From Rhizobium bangladeshense (GTDB lineage: Bacteria; Pseudomonadota; Alphaproteobacteria; Rhizobiales; Rhizobiaceae): a DNA stretch of 64,000 nt. The stretch is taken from assembly GCF_001662075.1 (NCBI RefSeq), contig NZ_LYPL01000005.1, positions 124,001-188,000 of the forward strand, written 5' to 3'. The notes under the pieces were generated by a model that saw nothing but the letters and a program-made list of their open reading frames with translations, did no database searches and had not been told where the DNA came from. A program made the translations under genes and the position numbers. Below are positions 54,168 through 64,000 of the stretch, piece by piece. Each line of letters opens with the position of its first letter. Position 1 is the first letter of the stretch.

Positions 54168-57100
54168 ATGACGAAGACGCCATCCATGGAATTTGACCGG
54201 TTTGCCGCTGCTGAGATGCGCGCGACGGCCAATACGTCCAAATCCGCTTCCGGCCTGCCGAAGAAACAGGGCCTCTACGATCCCCGCAACGAGCATGATG
54301 CCTGCGGCGTCGGCTTTGTCGCGCATATGAAGGGTGAGAAGTCGCACCAGATCGTCAAGGACGGCTTGTTCATTCTTGAGAACCTGACGCACCGCGGCGC
54401 CGTCGGCGCCGATCCGCTGATGGGCGACGGCGCCGGCATTCTGGTGCAGATCCCCGACCGCTTCTTCCGGGAAGAGATGGCGGCGCAGGGGATCACCCTG
54501 CCGCCGGCCGGCGAATATGGCGTCGGCCATATTTTCATGCCGCGCGATGAAAAGCAGATCGAGCACTTCAAGAAGGTGATCAAGGACGTCATTGAAGAGG
54601 AAGGCCAGGTGCTGATCGGCTTCCGCGACGTGCCAGTCGATAATTCCTCTCTCTCCAAGGCGCCGGCAATTGCCGCCACCGAGCCGCATCACGTGCAGGT
54701 CTTCATCGGCGCCGGCGAGGATGCCGAGAACAATGACGAATTCGAGCGCCGGCTGTTTACGCTGCGCAAGGTGATCTCCAACCGCATCTACGACGAGTTC
54801 GACGGCGAGGAGAGCAACTTCTATCCGGTGTCACTGTCGTCGGCGACGGTGGTCTACAAGGGCATGTTCCTGGCCTACCAGGTCGGCGCCTATTACAAGG
54901 ACCTGTCGGACCCCCGTTTCGAAAGCGCGGTCGCCCTCGTGCACCAGCGCTTCTCCACCAACACCTTCCCGTCGTGGAAGCTTGCGCATCCCTATCGCAT
55001 GGTCGCCCATAACGGCGAGATCAACACGCTGCGCGGCAACGTCAACTGGATGGCGGCGCGCCAGGCGTCGGTTTCCTCGCCGCTGTTCGGCGAAGATATT
55101 TCCAAGCTCTGGCCGATTTCCTATGAGGGGCAGTCGGACACGGCCTGCTTCGACAATGCGCTCGAATTCCTGGTGCGCGGCGGCTATTCGCTGGCGCATG
55201 CGGTGATGATGCTGATCCCGGAAGCCTGGGCCGGCAACCAGTCGATGGCAGTCGAACGCAAGGCCTTCTACGAATATCATGCCGCGCTGATGGAGCCCTG
55301 GGACGGGCCGGCTGCCGTTGCCTTCACCGACGGCAAGCAAATCGGTGCGACGCTCGATCGCAACGGCCTCAGGCCGGCGCGTTACCTCGTCACCGACGAC
55401 GACCGCGTCATCATGGCGTCCGAAGCCGGGGTGCTGCCGGTTCCGGAGGAGAAGATCATTCAGAAGTGGCGCCTGCAGCCGGGCAAAATGCTGCTGATCG
55501 ACATGGAAGAAGGCCGCATCATCTCCGATGACGAGGTGAAGTCGCAGCTTGCGACGGCGCATCCCTATCGCAGCTGGCTCGACCGCACCCAGCTGATCCT
55601 CGAAGAGCTGAAGCCGGTGGAGCCGCGGGCGCTGCGCCGCGACGTGTCGCTGCTCGACCGTCAGCAGGCGTTCGGTTACACGACCGAGGATACCCGCATC
55701 CTGATGTCGCCGATGGCGACGACGGGTCAGGAGGCAATCGGCTCGATGGGCACCGACACGCCGATCTCGGCGATGTCGGAAAAGCCGAAGCTGCTCTACA
55801 CCTATTTCAAGCAGAACTTCGCGCAGGTGACAAACCCGCCGATCGATCCGATCCGCGAAGAGCTCGTCATGAGCCTCGTGTCCTTCATCGGCCCACGCCC
55901 GAACATTCTCGACCACGAAGGCATGGCGAACGCCAAGCGTCTCGAAGTGCGCCAGCCGATCCTGACCAACGGCGATCTCGAAAAGATCCGCTCGATCGGT
56001 CATACGGAAGACCGGTTCGACACCAAGACGCTCGATTTCACCTATGACATCGAGCGTGGCGCCGCCGGCATGCCCGACATGCTCGACCGGCTCTGCGAGC
56101 GCGCGGAAGCGGCCGTCAAGGGCGGCTACAACATCATCGTGCTCTCCGACCGTCAGATCGGTCCTGATCGAATCGCCATCCCGGCGCTGCTTGCGACGGC
56201 CGCCGTGCACCATCATCTGATCCGCAAGGGGCTTCGCACCTCGGTCGGTCTCGTCGTCGAGACCGGGGAGCCGCGCGAAGTGCATCATTTCTGCCTGCTC
56301 GCCGGCTACGGCGCCGAGGCGATCAATCCCTATCTCGCCTTCGACACGCTGCTCGACATGCATGCCAAGGGTGAGTTCCCCAAGGAGGTCGACGCCTCGG
56401 AAATCGTCTACCGCTACATCAAGGCGGTCGGCAAAGGCATCCTCAAGGTCATGTCGAAGATGGGCATCTCGACCTATCAGTCCTATTGCGGCGCGCAGAT
56501 CTTCGATGCGATCGGCCTGTCGTCGGAACTGGTCGACAAGTATTTCTTCGGAACCGCAACGATGATCGAAGGCATTGGCCTCGAAGCGATCGCCGAAGAG
56601 ACCGTCGCCCGGCACAACGCCGCCTTCGGCAAGGATCCGCTGCTTGCCACGACGCTCGATATCGGCGGCGAATATGCCTACCGCATGCGCGGCGAAAGCC
56701 ATGCCTGGACCCCGGATGCGGTTGCCGCCCTTCAGCACGCCGTGCGCGGTAATGCCGAGGATCGCTACCGCGAATTCTCCGAGATGGTGAACAATTCGGC
56801 GCTGCGCATGAACACGATCCGCGGGCTCTTCAACATCAAGAGCGCCGAGGCGCTCGGCCGTAAGCCGGTGTCGATCGACGAGGTCGAACCGGCCGCCGAT
56901 ATCGTCAAGCGGTTCTCGACGGGAGCGATGTCTTTCGGCTCGATTTCCCGCGAGGCGCACACGACGTTGGCGATCGCCATGAACCGGATCGGCGGTAAGT
57001 CGAACACCGGCGAGGGCGGCGAGGAATCCGACCGCTATATGCCGCTCTCCGATGGATCGAGCAATCCGGAGCGTTCGGCGATCAAGCAGATCGCATCGGG

Positions 57101-58889
57101 CCGCTTCGGCGTCACGACCGAATATCTGGTCAACGCCGACGTGCTACAGATCAAGGTTGCTCAAGGCGCCAAGCCCGGCGAAGGCGGTCAGCTGCCCGGT
57201 CACAAAGTCGATGCGACGGTCGCCAAGACCCGTCACTCTACGCCGGGTGTCGGCCTGATCTCGCCGCCGCCGCACCACGACATCTACTCGATCGAAGATC
57301 TGGCGCAGCTGATCTACGATTTGAAGAACGTCAACCCGACCTCTGATGTCTCGGTCAAGCTCGTCTCCGAAGTCGGCGTCGGTACGGTTGCTGCCGGTGT
57401 CGCCAAGGCGCGCGCCGACCATATCACCGTCGCCGGCTTCGACGGCGGCACCGGTGCGTCGCCGCTGACCTCGCTCAAGCATGCCGGCAGCCCCTGGGAA
57501 ATCGGTCTTGCCGAAACCCAGCAGACGCTGGTGCTGAACGGCCTGCGTTCGCGTGTTGCGCTGCAGGTGGACGGCGGTCTGAAGACCGGCCGCGACGTCA
57601 TCATCGGGGCGCTGCTCGGCGCCGACGAATTCGGCTTCGCCACCGCGCCGCTGATCGCGGCCGGCTGCATCATGATGCGCAAGTGCCATCTCAACACCTG
57701 TCCGGTCGGCGTGGCGACACAGGATCCGGTGCTGCGCAAGCGCTTCAAGGGCACGCCGGAGCACGTCATCAACTACTTCTTCTTCGTCGCCAACGAAGTG
57801 CGCGAAATCCTCGCCTCGCTCGGATTTACCCGGCTCGACGACATCATCGGCGCTTCGGAACTTCTGGAGAAGGACGAGATGCTGGCGCATTGGAAGGCCA
57901 AGGGTCTCGACTTCAGCCGCATCTTCCACAAGGTCGATGCCGCCAAGGAGGAGACCTTCTGGACGAGCCGGCAGCAGCACCCGATCGATGACATTCTCGA
58001 CCGCGTGCTGATCGAGCAGGCACAGCCGGCGCTGACCGACAAGACGCCTGTCGCCTTCGAGGTCGGCATCAAGAACGTCGACCGTTCGGCCGGCGCGATG
58101 CTATCCGGCGAGGTCGCCAAGCGCTTCCGCCATCGCGGGCTGAAGGAAGACACGATCAATGTGACGCTTCGCGGCACGGCGGGCCAGAGCTTCGGCGCCT
58201 TCCTGGCGCGCGGCGTCACCTTCAACCTGATCGGCGATGGCAACGACTATGTCGGCAAGGGACTTTCGGGCGGCAAGATCATCATCCGGCCGCCGGAAAA
58301 CTCCAGGATCGTCGCCGAAAACTCGATCATCGTCGGCAACACCGTGCTTTACGGCGCGACCGAAGGCGAATGCTACTTCCGCGGCGTGGCCGGTGAACGT
58401 TTCGCCGTCCGCAACTCCGGTGCGATCGCGATCGTCGAAGGTGTCGGCGACCATGGCTGCGAATATATGACCGGCGGTGTCGTCGTCGTGCTCGGCGCCA
58501 CCGGCCGCAATTTCGCGGCCGGCATGTCAGGCGGTGTCGCCTATGTGCTCGATGAAACCGGCGATTTCGCCAGCCGCTGCAACATGGCGATGGTCGAACT
58601 CGAGCCGGTGCCGGAAGAAGACGACATGCTGGAGAAGCTACATCATCACGGCGGCGATCTCATGCACAAGGGACGTGTCGACGTCTCGGGCGACATGACT
58701 CGTCACGACGAGGAGCGGCTCTACCAGCTGATCTCCAACCATCTGCACTATACGGGCTCGTCCCGCGCCAAGCAGATCCTCGATCACTGGGCCGACTATC
58801 GTCCGAAGTTCCGCAAGGTCATGCCGGTCGAATACCGCCGTGCGCTCGAGGAAATGGAACGCAGCCGAATGGGCATCGCCGCGGAGTGA
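54168..58889 (+). CDS. gltB: Glutamate synthase (NADPH) large subunit
   Basis: The 1573-residue protein has the N-terminal glutamine amidotransferase domain beginning at Cys46 ([16 protein letters not shown]); the first ~45 residues are a propeptide removed to expose this catalytic Cys. The central domain follows, then the FMN-binding synthase domain with [27 protein letters not shown] and the 3Fe-4S cysteines in [15 protein letters not shown]. The C-terminal GXGXG-repeat beta helix closes the protein ([20 protein letters not shown]). It forms glutamate from glutamine and 2-oxoglutarate with GltD. The start at 54168 has a perfect AGGAGG; an in-frame ATG at 54072 is rejected. Confidence 0.97.
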   Translation: MTKTPSMEFDRFAAAEMRATANTSKSASGLPKKQGLYDPRNEHDACGVGFVAHMKGEKSHQIVKDGLFILENLTHRGAVGADPLMGDGAGILVQIPDRFFREEMAAQGITLPPAGEYGVGHIFMPRDEKQIEHFKKVIKDVIEEEGQVLIGFRDVPVDNSSLSKAPAIAATEPHHVQVFIGAGEDAENNDEFERRLFTLRKVISNRIYDEFDGEESNFYPVSLSSATVVYKGMFLAYQVGAYYKDLSDPRFESAVALVHQRFSTNTFPSWKLAHPYRMVAHNGEINTLRGNVNWMAARQASVSSPLFGEDISKLWPISYEGQSDTACFDNALEFLVRGGYSLAHAVMMLIPEAWAGNQSMAVERKAFYEYHAALMEPWDGPAAVAFTDGKQIGATLDRNGLRPARYLVTDDDRVIMASEAGVLPVPEEKIIQKWRLQPGKMLLIDMEEGRIISDDEVKSQLATAHPYRSWLDRTQLILEELKPVEPRALRRDVSLLDRQQAFGYTTEDTRILMSPMATTGQEAIGSMGTDTPISAMSEKPKLLYTYFKQNFAQVTNPPIDPIREELVMSLVSFIGPRPNILDHEGMANAKRLEVRQPILTNGDLEKIRSIGHTEDRFDTKTLDFTYDIERGAAGMPDMLDRLCERAEAAVKGGYNIIVLSDRQIGPDRIAIPALLATAAVHHHLIRKGLRTSVGLVVETGEPREVHHFCLLAGYGAEAINPYLAFDTLLDMHAKGEFPKEVDASEIVYRYIKAVGKGILKVMSKMGISTYQSYCGAQIFDAIGLSSELVDKYFFGTATMIEGIGLEAIAEETVARHNAAFGKDPLLATTLDIGGEYAYRMRGESHAWTPDAVAALQHAVRGNAEDRYREFSEMVNNSALRMNTIRGLFNIKSAEALGRKPVSIDEVEPAADIVKRFSTGAMSFGSISREAHTTLAIAMNRIGGKSNTGEGGEESDRYMPLSDGSSNPERSAIKQIASGRFGVTTEYLVNADVLQIKVAQGAKPGEGGQLPGHKVDATVAKTRHSTPGVGLISPPPHHDIYSIEDLAQLIYDLKNVNPTSDVSVKLVSEVGVGTVAAGVAKARADHITVAGFDGGTGASPLTSLKHAGSPWEIGLAETQQTLVLNGLRSRVALQVDGGLKTGRDVIIGALLGADEFGFATAPLIAAGCIMMRKCHLNTCPVGVATQDPVLRKRFKGTPEHVINYFFFVANEVREILASLGFTRLDDIIGASELLEKDEMLAHWKAKGLDFSRIFHKVDAAKEETFWTSRQQHPIDDILDRVLIEQAQPALTDKTPVAFEVGIKNVDRSAGAMLSGEVAKRFRHRGLKEDTINVTLRGTAGQSFGAFLARGVTFNLIGDGNDYVGKGLSGGKIIIRPPENSRIVAENSIIVGNTVLYGATEGECYFRGVAGERFAVRNSGAIAIVEGVGDHGCEYMTGGVVVVLGATGRNFAAGMSGGVAYVLDETGDFASRCNMAMVELEPVPEEDDMLEKLHHHGGDLMHKGRVDVSGDMTRHDEERLYQLISNHLHYTGSSRAKQILDHWADYRPKFRKVMPVEYRRALEEMERSRMGIAAE

Positions 58890-58899
58890 TTTGCACCGG

Positions 58900-58936
58900 G
58901 ATATTCGCCACGTGCTGATTGCGGGTGGCGGATATC
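58900..58936 (+). other. Intercistronic hairpin between gltB and gltD
   Basis: GATATTCGCCAC (58900-58911) pairs with GTGGCGGATATC (58925-58936) with one T-G pair over a 13-base loop. There is no T-run, so it may stabilise the gltB mRNA or set the gltB:gltD ratio. The gap between the two genes is 226 bases, unusually long for this operon. Confidence 0.6.
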
Positions 58937-59115
58937 GGAAACGTCTCGATGATCCGTGACGATCATGCCGGCGGCCGATGGCCGTCGAGATCGCCCGGAA
59001 GTTTCAGGGGATATGTTCCAATGACGGTCAAGAGAAGCAACCCACCCGGAATGCCGGGACTGACGACAGACAATTGGCCGCGGATGAGGCGGTCATGAGG
59101 GTAAGGGACGAAGAG

Positions 59116-60570
59116 ATGGGTAAGGTAACAGGGTTTCTGGAAATCGACCGGCAGGTGGCGAAGTACCAGCCGGCGTCGGATCGTATCCGCCATTTCCGCG
59201 AATTCACGATCCCGATGTCGGATCCGGAAGTGCAGAAACAGGCGGCGCGCTGCATGGACTGTGGCATCCCCTATTGCCACGGTCCCACCGGCTGCCCGGT
59301 GCACAACCAGATTCCGGATTGGAACGACCTCGTCTACAACAACAACTGGGAAGCGGCGATCCAGAACCTGCATTCGACCAACAACTTCCCGGAATTCACC
59401 GGCCGCGTCTGCCCGGCGCCCTGCGAGGAAGCCTGCACGCTGAACCTCGAAGATGCGCCGGTCGCCATCAAGACGGTCGAACAGGCGATTGCCGACAAGG
59501 CCTATGAGCTCGGTTTCATCAGGCCGCAGCCGGCCACCGTCCATACCGGCAAGAAGGTCGCCGTCATCGGCTCCGGCCCCGCCGGCATGGCGGCCGCCCA
59601 GCAGCTCGGCCGCGCCGGCCACGAGGTGCATGTCTACGAGCGGGAGACCAAGCCGGGCGGCCTGCTGCGCTACGGCATTCCCGATTTCAAGATGGAGAAG
59701 AACTTCATCGACCGCCGCGTCGAGCAGATGAAGGGCGAGGGCGTCACCTTCCATTGCGGCGTCAATGTCGGCGTCGACGTCAAGGTCGAGCAGCTGCTGG
59801 CCGATCATGACGCCGTGCTCTATTGCGGCGGCTCCGAGACGCCGCGCGAGGCGGGTATTCCGGGCACGGACCTTGTCGGCGTGCATGATGCCATGCCCTA
59901 TCTGGTCCAGCAGAACCGCCGCGTCGGGCGCGAGAACATCGACAGCGTCGGCTGGCCGGCGGATCCGATCCTTGCCGGCGGCAAACATGTCGTCGTGGTC
60001 GGTGGCGGCGATACGGCGTCGGACTGTGTCGGCACGGCGTTCCGCCAGGGCGCCGTCAAGGTCACCCAGCTCGACATCCGGCCGCAGCCGCCGGAGAAGG
60101 AAGACAAGCTCGCCGTCTGGCCTTTCTGGGCGACGAAGATGCGCACCTCGTCCTCGCAGGCCGAGGGCGCCGTGCGCGAGTTCCAGGTGGCGACGCTCGA
60201 GTTCATCGGCGAAGACGGCGTGCTGACGGGCGTCAAATGCTGTGAGGTCGATGAGCGCCGACGGCCGGTTGCGGGCACGGAATTCGTCATCCGAGCCGAT
60301 CTCGCCTTCATCGCCATCGGTTTCCGCGGCCCGTTTACGACAAGCGTGCTGAAGGAGCTCGAGGGCAAGTTAACGCTCAATACCGATAAGCGCGGTTCGA
60401 CCAACGTCGTCGCCAACGACCGGGACTACAAAACTTCGATCGACAAGTTCTGGACGGCGGGCGACGTGCGGCGCGGCCAGTCGCTGGTGGTCTGGGCGAT
60501 CCGCGAAGGCCGCCAGGCCGCCCGCGCCATCGACGAAGCCTTGATGGGCTCGAGCGTGCTGCCGAACTGA
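59116..60570 (+). CDS. gltD: Glutamate synthase small subunit
   Basis: The 484-residue protein has the N-terminal 4Fe-4S domain with CMDCGIPYCHGPTGCP and CPAPCEEACTLN. An FAD-binding segment (KKVAVIGSGPAGMAAAQQLGRAGHEVHVYE) and an NADPH-binding segment (KHVVVVGGGDTASDCVGTA) follow. It passes electrons from NADPH to GltB. The start at 59116 (MGKVTGFLEIDR) has AAGGGACG upstream and gives the usual N-terminus; longer frames are rejected. It ends the gltBD pair. Confidence 0.96.
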   Translation: MGKVTGFLEIDRQVAKYQPASDRIRHFREFTIPMSDPEVQKQAARCMDCGIPYCHGPTGCPVHNQIPDWNDLVYNNNWEAAIQNLHSTNNFPEFTGRVCPAPCEEACTLNLEDAPVAIKTVEQAIADKAYELGFIRPQPATVHTGKKVAVIGSGPAGMAAAQQLGRAGHEVHVYERETKPGGLLRYGIPDFKMEKNFIDRRVEQMKGEGVTFHCGVNVGVDVKVEQLLADHDAVLYCGGSETPREAGIPGTDLVGVHDAMPYLVQQNRRVGRENIDSVGWPADPILAGGKHVVVVGGGDTASDCVGTAFRQGAVKVTQLDIRPQPPEKEDKLAVWPFWATKMRTSSSQAEGAVREFQVATLEFIGEDGVLTGVKCCEVDERRRPVAGTEFVIRADLAFIAIGFRGPFTTSVLKELEGKLTLNTDKRGSTNVVANDRDYKTSIDKFWTAGDVRRGQSLVVWAIREGRQAARAIDEALMGSSVLPN

Positions 60571-60612
60571 CCGTCGGCTCACGCGGGCTCAGGACGAGAC
60601 GAGCTCCGCCTG

Positions 60613-60659
60613 GGAACTGACCCATGAAGGTTGTTGTCCAACTTATCGGGGTCAGTTCA
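60613..60659. mobile_element. Inverted repeat resembling a solo IS150-type end
   Basis: GAACTGACCC (60614-60623) and GGGTCAGTTC (60649-60658) are inverted. Read on the minus strand from 60659 the sequence is TGAACTGACCCCGATAAGTTG, then GACA, which fits the TGxACTG-ACCC-(x)-GTTGGAC pattern of IS3-family (IS150-group) terminal repeats as I recall it. No transposase is present, so it would be a remnant. A GATTTTTTTG run 10 bases later makes a gltBD terminator an alternative reading. Confidence 0.4.
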
Positions 60660-60727
60660 CAGGTGGATTTTTTTGCTGTGATCCGAAACCGCCGACACGC
60701 TTTGGCATCATGCTCGCGCCGCCTTTC

Positions 60728-61945
60728 TCATTTCACCGAGACTTCGGCCGGCGGTTTGGCAGCCGGCATGCGGTAGTCGTCGACGCGCCCAACCGGGGCC
60801 GGCATCATCTCGCCCTGCTCGACAAGCAGATCGCGCGGCGATTTCGTCAGCGTCACAGGCGGCGGTCTTGCGCCGAGAAGCTCGGTGCCGCCGTCGAGAT
60901 TGGGATCGGAGAGACTGATCGGCACGGTGTGTTCAACCGGATTGGTGGGAAGGCCGAGGCCGGGCAGGGCACTTTCGTCCAGCCGCACCAGATCCGGGCT
61001 TGCCTGGGTGCCGAGAATGCGGCGGGCCGGCTTTTCCACATAGAAGGCAAGTTTGCGGCGGCCGGCCTGCGTGAGGTTGACGCCGTCGGAGGTGCGCAGG
61101 CGCACCTGCTGGCCATTTACATCCGAACCGGTGACGATGAAGTTGCTGTTTTCGTCGACGAAGCCGTCCCAGATATCGACGAATTCGCCGCCGATGCTTT
61201 CGACCTGGTTGCGATAGAGCTGGTTCATCTGGACGGCGTCAGCGGTCATCTGATCGGATTCGAAGGCTGGAAGTCCGACCCAAAGCAGCGGGATCTTCCG
61301 GTCGGTGACTTCCTTGCCGAAGGAAAGGACACGGCGGCGATATTCGGCGAACCAGCCGTCGGTGCGGAATTTTTCCTTGGCGGTGTCGGTCACCATCTGC
61401 TGGCGGTCATTGGCGCCGATCATGACAACGACGATGGCCGGCTTCAGCTCGTCGATCATCTTCGGCAGCTGTTCCGGCCAGTCGTAATAATCGTCGCGGA
61501 CAAGGCCTGAGGAGACATTGCCGCGGGCTTCGACGACGACGCCGGGCGAAGTCTCGAAGGCGGCGGTCAGGCCGTCCCCGAGGCCACTGGCGAGGAAATC
61601 GCCGACGATCAGGATCTTCTTGGCGTCGCCGAGCTTCTGCACGACCGGCTCTTCCTGCACCGGCGGCCGCACCGGCGGTGCGGTGCGGGTATTGATCACC
61701 GCCTTTTGCGCCGGCGGGCGCTTGCGCTGCTGCTGGCGTCTCGGCTGCGGGGCATCAGGAGCCTGCGGACCGTCATCATCGAGATAGCGCCGGCCAAGGA
61801 AGAAATCGAGGATCGACCGGCGCTCGTAGCGCTGCTCCTGCGCCTCGGCGACATGCACTGGTGCAAGCGCGCCGACGCATAGCGAAGCCGCCGTCAAGGC
61901 GAGCACCAGCCAACGGATTGGGGGTCGATCAAATTTCTTCATCAT
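60728..61945 (-). CDS. DUF459 SGNH-hydrolase-fold protein, possible pseudoenzyme
   Basis: The 405-residue protein starts MMKKFDRPPIRWLVLALTAA, a membrane anchor or signal segment, then a Pro/Arg/Gln-rich linker (residues ~60-100). The SGNH fold follows with VGDFLASGLGDGL near 117, VVVMIGANDRQQM near 175 and LRTSDGVNLTQAG near 288. In active GDSL enzymes the first block has GDS and the last DxxH; here Ser is Phe and His is Asn, so two of the triad are lost. Cell envelope location is expected. An earlier in-frame start at 62056 is less likely. A RIME-like repeat lies just upstream. Confidence 0.75.
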   Translation of the reverse strand: MMKKFDRPPIRWLVLALTAASLCVGALAPVHVAEAQEQRYERRSILDFFLGRRYLDDDGPQAPDAPQPRRQQQRKRPPAQKAVINTRTAPPVRPPVQEEPVVQKLGDAKKILIVGDFLASGLGDGLTAAFETSPGVVVEARGNVSSGLVRDDYYDWPEQLPKMIDELKPAIVVVMIGANDRQQMVTDTAKEKFRTDGWFAEYRRRVLSFGKEVTDRKIPLLWVGLPAFESDQMTADAVQMNQLYRNQVESIGGEFVDIWDGFVDENSNFIVTGSDVNGQQVRLRTSDGVNLTQAGRRKLAFYVEKPARRILGTQASPDLVRLDESALPGLGLPTNPVEHTVPISLSDPNLDGGTELLGARPPPVTLTKSPRDLLVEQGEMMPAPVGRVDDYRMPAAKPPAEVSVK

Positions 61946-62060
61946 GGGCAGTTCCGCATCTGCCGGCATCTTGCATGCAGGATAGGTCAGCGTCCACTCC
62001 CGCCATTCATGTAGGTCACGGTTCTGCCGCTTCCAATCAGGGCTTACTTCTCGCATGGTG

Positions 62061-62177
62061 CTAGAGCATGATGCCGAAAAGTGTGAGCGGTTTTCGGACT
62101 ACATCATGCTCTAACTCTTTAATTGAGAGCAGGATTCAGATCTTAGGCCAACCGGGCCTAAGATCATCCTGTTCTAG
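62061..62177. repeat. Complete RIME-like palindromic repeat
   Basis: The 117-base element is bounded by CTAG on both sides and contains two palindromes. The first is GAGCATGATG / CATCATGCTC around CCGAAAAGTGTGAGCGGTTTTCGG; the second is GAGCAGGAT / ATCCTGTTC with TCTTAGGCC / GGGCCTAAGA inside. A partial copy is at 45245-45331. Its right end supplies the stop codon of the lytic transglycosylase gene. The type is known from rhizobial genomes (RIME). Confidence 0.78.
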
Positions 62178-63397
62178 CGGCGAAGTGCGTTCAGGAGCGG
62201 CAGCGAGGGCTCGCCGTCCGGCTGCATGCCAATGCGCTCCTGCACCGCCGATATCGCCGCCTTCGAACCCGAGCCGAAATTGCCGTCGACCTCGCCATTG
62301 TAATAGCCGAGGGTCTTGAGGCGGGTCTGCAGCTCGAATTTCTCGGTAATATCAAGGGCGCCGTCCGGGCGCGGCCAGCGCTGCTGCATGCCGCCGTAAC
62401 CGGCGATCTGATCGGCCAGCAGGCCGACGGCAAGCGCGTAGCTGTCCGAGGCGTTGTAGTTCTTGATAGTGAAAAAGTTGGCGGTCATCAGGAAGCCCGG
62501 GCCGTTCGGTCCGGCCGGCATTTTCAGCACGGCCTTGGTGGCGCCTTCGCGGAAGGCCTTGCCGTTCGGGCGTTTCAGGCCGAGTTCCGCCCATTGGGCG
62601 AGCGTATGGGTCTTGCCGGCCTGCTTGGCGGCGGCCGCGGGAACGACGACCTCGTAGCCCCAGGTCTTGCCGGTATCCCAGCCGTTCTTCATCAGGAGAT
62701 TGGCCGAGGTCGCCAGCGCATCCGGCACCGAATTCCAGATGTCGCGATGGCCGTTGCCGTCGGCGTCGACGGCGTAAAGCAGGTAGCTTGTCGGGATAAA
62801 CTGCGTGTGGCCCATGGCGCCCGCCCAGGAGCCGGTCATCTCGCGTGCCGGCACGTCGCCGTTCTGCAAGATCTTCAGCGCGGCAACCAGCTGCTTCTTA
62901 GCGAATTTGGCGCGGCTCGGATCGGCATAGGCAAGCGTCGCCAGAGCGCGCGGCACGTAGTGGAGCCGGTCGTCCTTGTCGAGAATCGCTCCGTAATTGG
63001 ATTCCATCGACCATATGGCGAGCAGAATGGCCTTGTCGACGCCGAAGCGCTGCTCGATCGCGTTGAGCGTGCGGGCATGCTTGGCAGCCATCTCGCGGCC
63101 GATCTTGACCGTGTAGGGATTGACGCGCGAATCAATGTAATCCCAGATCTTCGAGGTGAATTCGGGCTGATAGGCCGCCTTCTCGAGCACAGTGGGATCG
63201 GGCTCGCTCACCCCGGAAAAGGCCTTTTGATAGGTTGCCTTACTGATGCCACTCTGAGCGGCTGTTTGGTAAAAATCCGCGATCCATTTCTGGAACCGGG
63301 AATCAGCTTTCGCGCTGTCGGGGACCAGGCATGCCTGGGCGGCGACAACGAGGGCGAGAGCAAGACCACGAAGGGAGTTTTTGTGATTCTGGATCAT
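62174..63397 (-). CDS. Lytic murein transglycosylase, MltB type, with peptidoglycan-binding domain
   Basis: The 407-residue protein has an N-terminal signal sequence ([14 protein letters not shown], residues 9-22) and a family 3 transglycosylase domain with [20 protein letters not shown] (catalytic Glu132), [14 protein letters not shown] and [10 protein letters not shown]-terminal PG-binding type 1 domain follows (residues ~345-407, [20 protein letters not shown]). It cleaves glycan strands in the periplasm to 1,6-anhydro ends. Its TAG stop is formed by the CTAG end of the repeat at 62061-62177. Location next to galU is common in rhizobia. Confidence 0.92.
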   Translation of the reverse strand: MIQNHKNSLRGLALALVVAAQACLVPDSAKADSRFQKWIADFYQTAAQSGISKATYQKAFSGVSEPDPTVLEKAAYQPEFTSKIWDYIDSRVNPYTVKIGREMAAKHARTLNAIEQRFGVDKAILLAIWSMESNYGAILDKDDRLHYVPRALATLAYADPSRAKFAKKQLVAALKILQNGDVPAREMTGSWAGAMGHTQFIPTSYLLYAVDADGNGHRDIWNSVPDALATSANLLMKNGWDTGKTWGYEVVVPAAAAKQAGKTHTLAQWAELGLKRPNGKAFREGATKAVLKMPAGPNGPGFLMTANFFTIKNYNASDSYALAVGLLADQIAGYGGMQQRWPRPDGALDITEKFELQTRLKTLGYYNGEVDGNFGSGSKAAISAVQERIGMQPDGEPSLPLLNALRR

Positions 63398-63599
63398 CGA
63401 CAGTCGTATCCGTCATCTTCAGTTTTCGGTGCAGCAGAGGCGTCATGTCCGCCCAGACCCGAGACTACAGGAACGGAGTCAACAAATTCTTTACCATGGC
63501 GGCGCGCTCCGGTCACCATTGCAAAACAGTAGCAATTCTATACTAGGTAGAGCCAAAAGGCTCGATTTCCAAAGCGATATGGCGAAGCAGGAGGCCGGT

Positions 63600-64000
63600 G
63601 TGGCGCATCACAATAAAGTTCGTAAAGCAGTATTTCCGGTGGCAGGGTTGGGAACGCGATTCCTGCCGGCAACAAAGGCTGTTCCGAAGGAAATGTTGAC
63701 CGTCGTCGACAAGCCAATCATTCAATATGTCGTCGATGAGGCGATCGAAGCCGGGATCGAACATCTGGTTTTCGTCACCGGGCGCAACAAGCACGTCATC
63801 GAAGATTATTTCGACATTCATTTCGAGCTTGAGCAGACGCTCAAGGAGCGCGCCAAGAAGGCGGAAATCACTCTCCTGCAGCAGCAGCTTCCCAAGGCAG
63901 GCACGGTGAGCTTTACCCGTCAGCAGGAGCCGCTCGGCCTCGGCCATGCGGTCTGGTGCGCCCGCGAGATCGTCGGCGACGAACCCTTCGCACTCTTGCT
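63600..64000 (+). CDS. galU: UTP-glucose-1-phosphate uridylyltransferase (3' end outside window)
   Basis: The visible 133 residues start [20 protein letters not shown] with the nucleotide-binding [18 protein letters not shown] motif, then [23 protein letters not shown] and [11 protein letters not shown], all typical of GalU/ExoN. It makes UDP-glucose for exopolysaccharide and cell-surface sugars. The GTG at 63600 is chosen because AGGAGG ends 5 bases upstream; an in-frame ATG at 63579 lacks a ribosome site. A possible -10 TATACT is at about 63540-63545. Truncated by the window end. Confidence 0.94.
   Translation, partial: MAHHNKVRKAVFPVAGLGTRFLPATKAVPKEMLTVVDKPIIQYVVDEAIEAGIEHLVFVTGRNKHVIEDYFDIHFELEQTLKERAKKAEITLLQQQLPKAGTVSFTRQQEPLGLGHAVWCAREIVGDEPFALL

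Noticed and set aside
60613..60680. Simple intrinsic terminator of gltBD
   Set aside because: The T-run starts about 10 bases after the stem and the loop is 25 bases long, which is poor for a terminator; the IS-end reading fits better but remains uncertain.

Overview
The window reads as chromosomal sequence of a Rhizobium-type alphaproteobacterium, close to R. etli / R. leguminosarum. The reasons are the high GC content, the six-gene glycogen operon glgP-glgB-glgC-glgA-pgm-glgX, a small heat-shock gene behind an RpoH promoter and a ROSE-type RNA thermometer, cpdR next to an N-formylglutamate amidohydrolase gene, a general-stress (EcfG-type) promoter, and RIME-like CTAG-bounded palindromic repeats. 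This placement is inference from gene content; no database was searched.

Layout. 0-1.2 kb: the end of soxA, soxG, and a decayed VOC-family gene. 1.2-12.9 kb: a MaoC/NodN-like gene and the glycogen operon, all on the minus strand. 13-21.2 kb (minus): a TadG-like von Willebrand protein, then a predicted peptide-modification cassette (transglutaminase, circularly permuted ATP-grasp/alpha-E fusion, transglutaminase-DUF2126 amidoligase). 21.2-26.7 kb: a TctE/TctD-like two-component system, a class III cyclase with TPRs, and a lone periplasmic binding protein. 26.9-37.7 kb: an accessory-looking uptake and catabolism island with a PrpD-like protein, two overlapping LysR genes, a Dpp/Opp-type ABC importer with a fused double ATPase, a beta-lactamase-fold hydrolase without a signal peptide, a solute-binding protein and an AbgB-like M20 amidohydrolase. 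38-41 kb: a tctCBA tripartite tricarboxylate transporter. 41-46 kb: small genes, repeats, a DUF475 membrane protein with a leader that looks like an attenuator, a degraded SNase-like protein, gene fragments and tRNA-Val. 46-53.6 kb: cpdR, the formylglutamate amidohydrolase gene, a predicted small RNA with anti-Shine-Dalgarno motifs, hisN, a lysophospholipase, hsp20, an SBF-type transporter, LysR and threonine aldolase. 53.6-60.6 kb: gltB and gltD. 60.6-64 kb: a DUF459 protein, a RIME-like repeat, an MltB-type lytic transglycosylase and the start of galU.

How the genes work together. The glg operon covers ADP-glucose synthesis, chain elongation, branching, phosphorolysis and debranching, and Pgm links glucose-1-P with glucose-6-P. 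GltBD is the ammonia-assimilating glutamate synthase. The 28-38 kb island could import a peptide- or amide-like compound and cleave it inside the cell; its substrate cannot be read from sequence.

The most interesting leads are the 47.6 kb small RNA, the DUF475 attenuator leader, the 14-21 kb amidoligase/ATP-grasp/transglutaminase cassette, the 27-38 kb island with a shared CTGCATAA motif at both promoters, and several decayed genes: the VOC remnant, the duplicated signal-peptide fragment fused to a repeat, and SNase-like and SGNH-like proteins that have lost catalytic residues.
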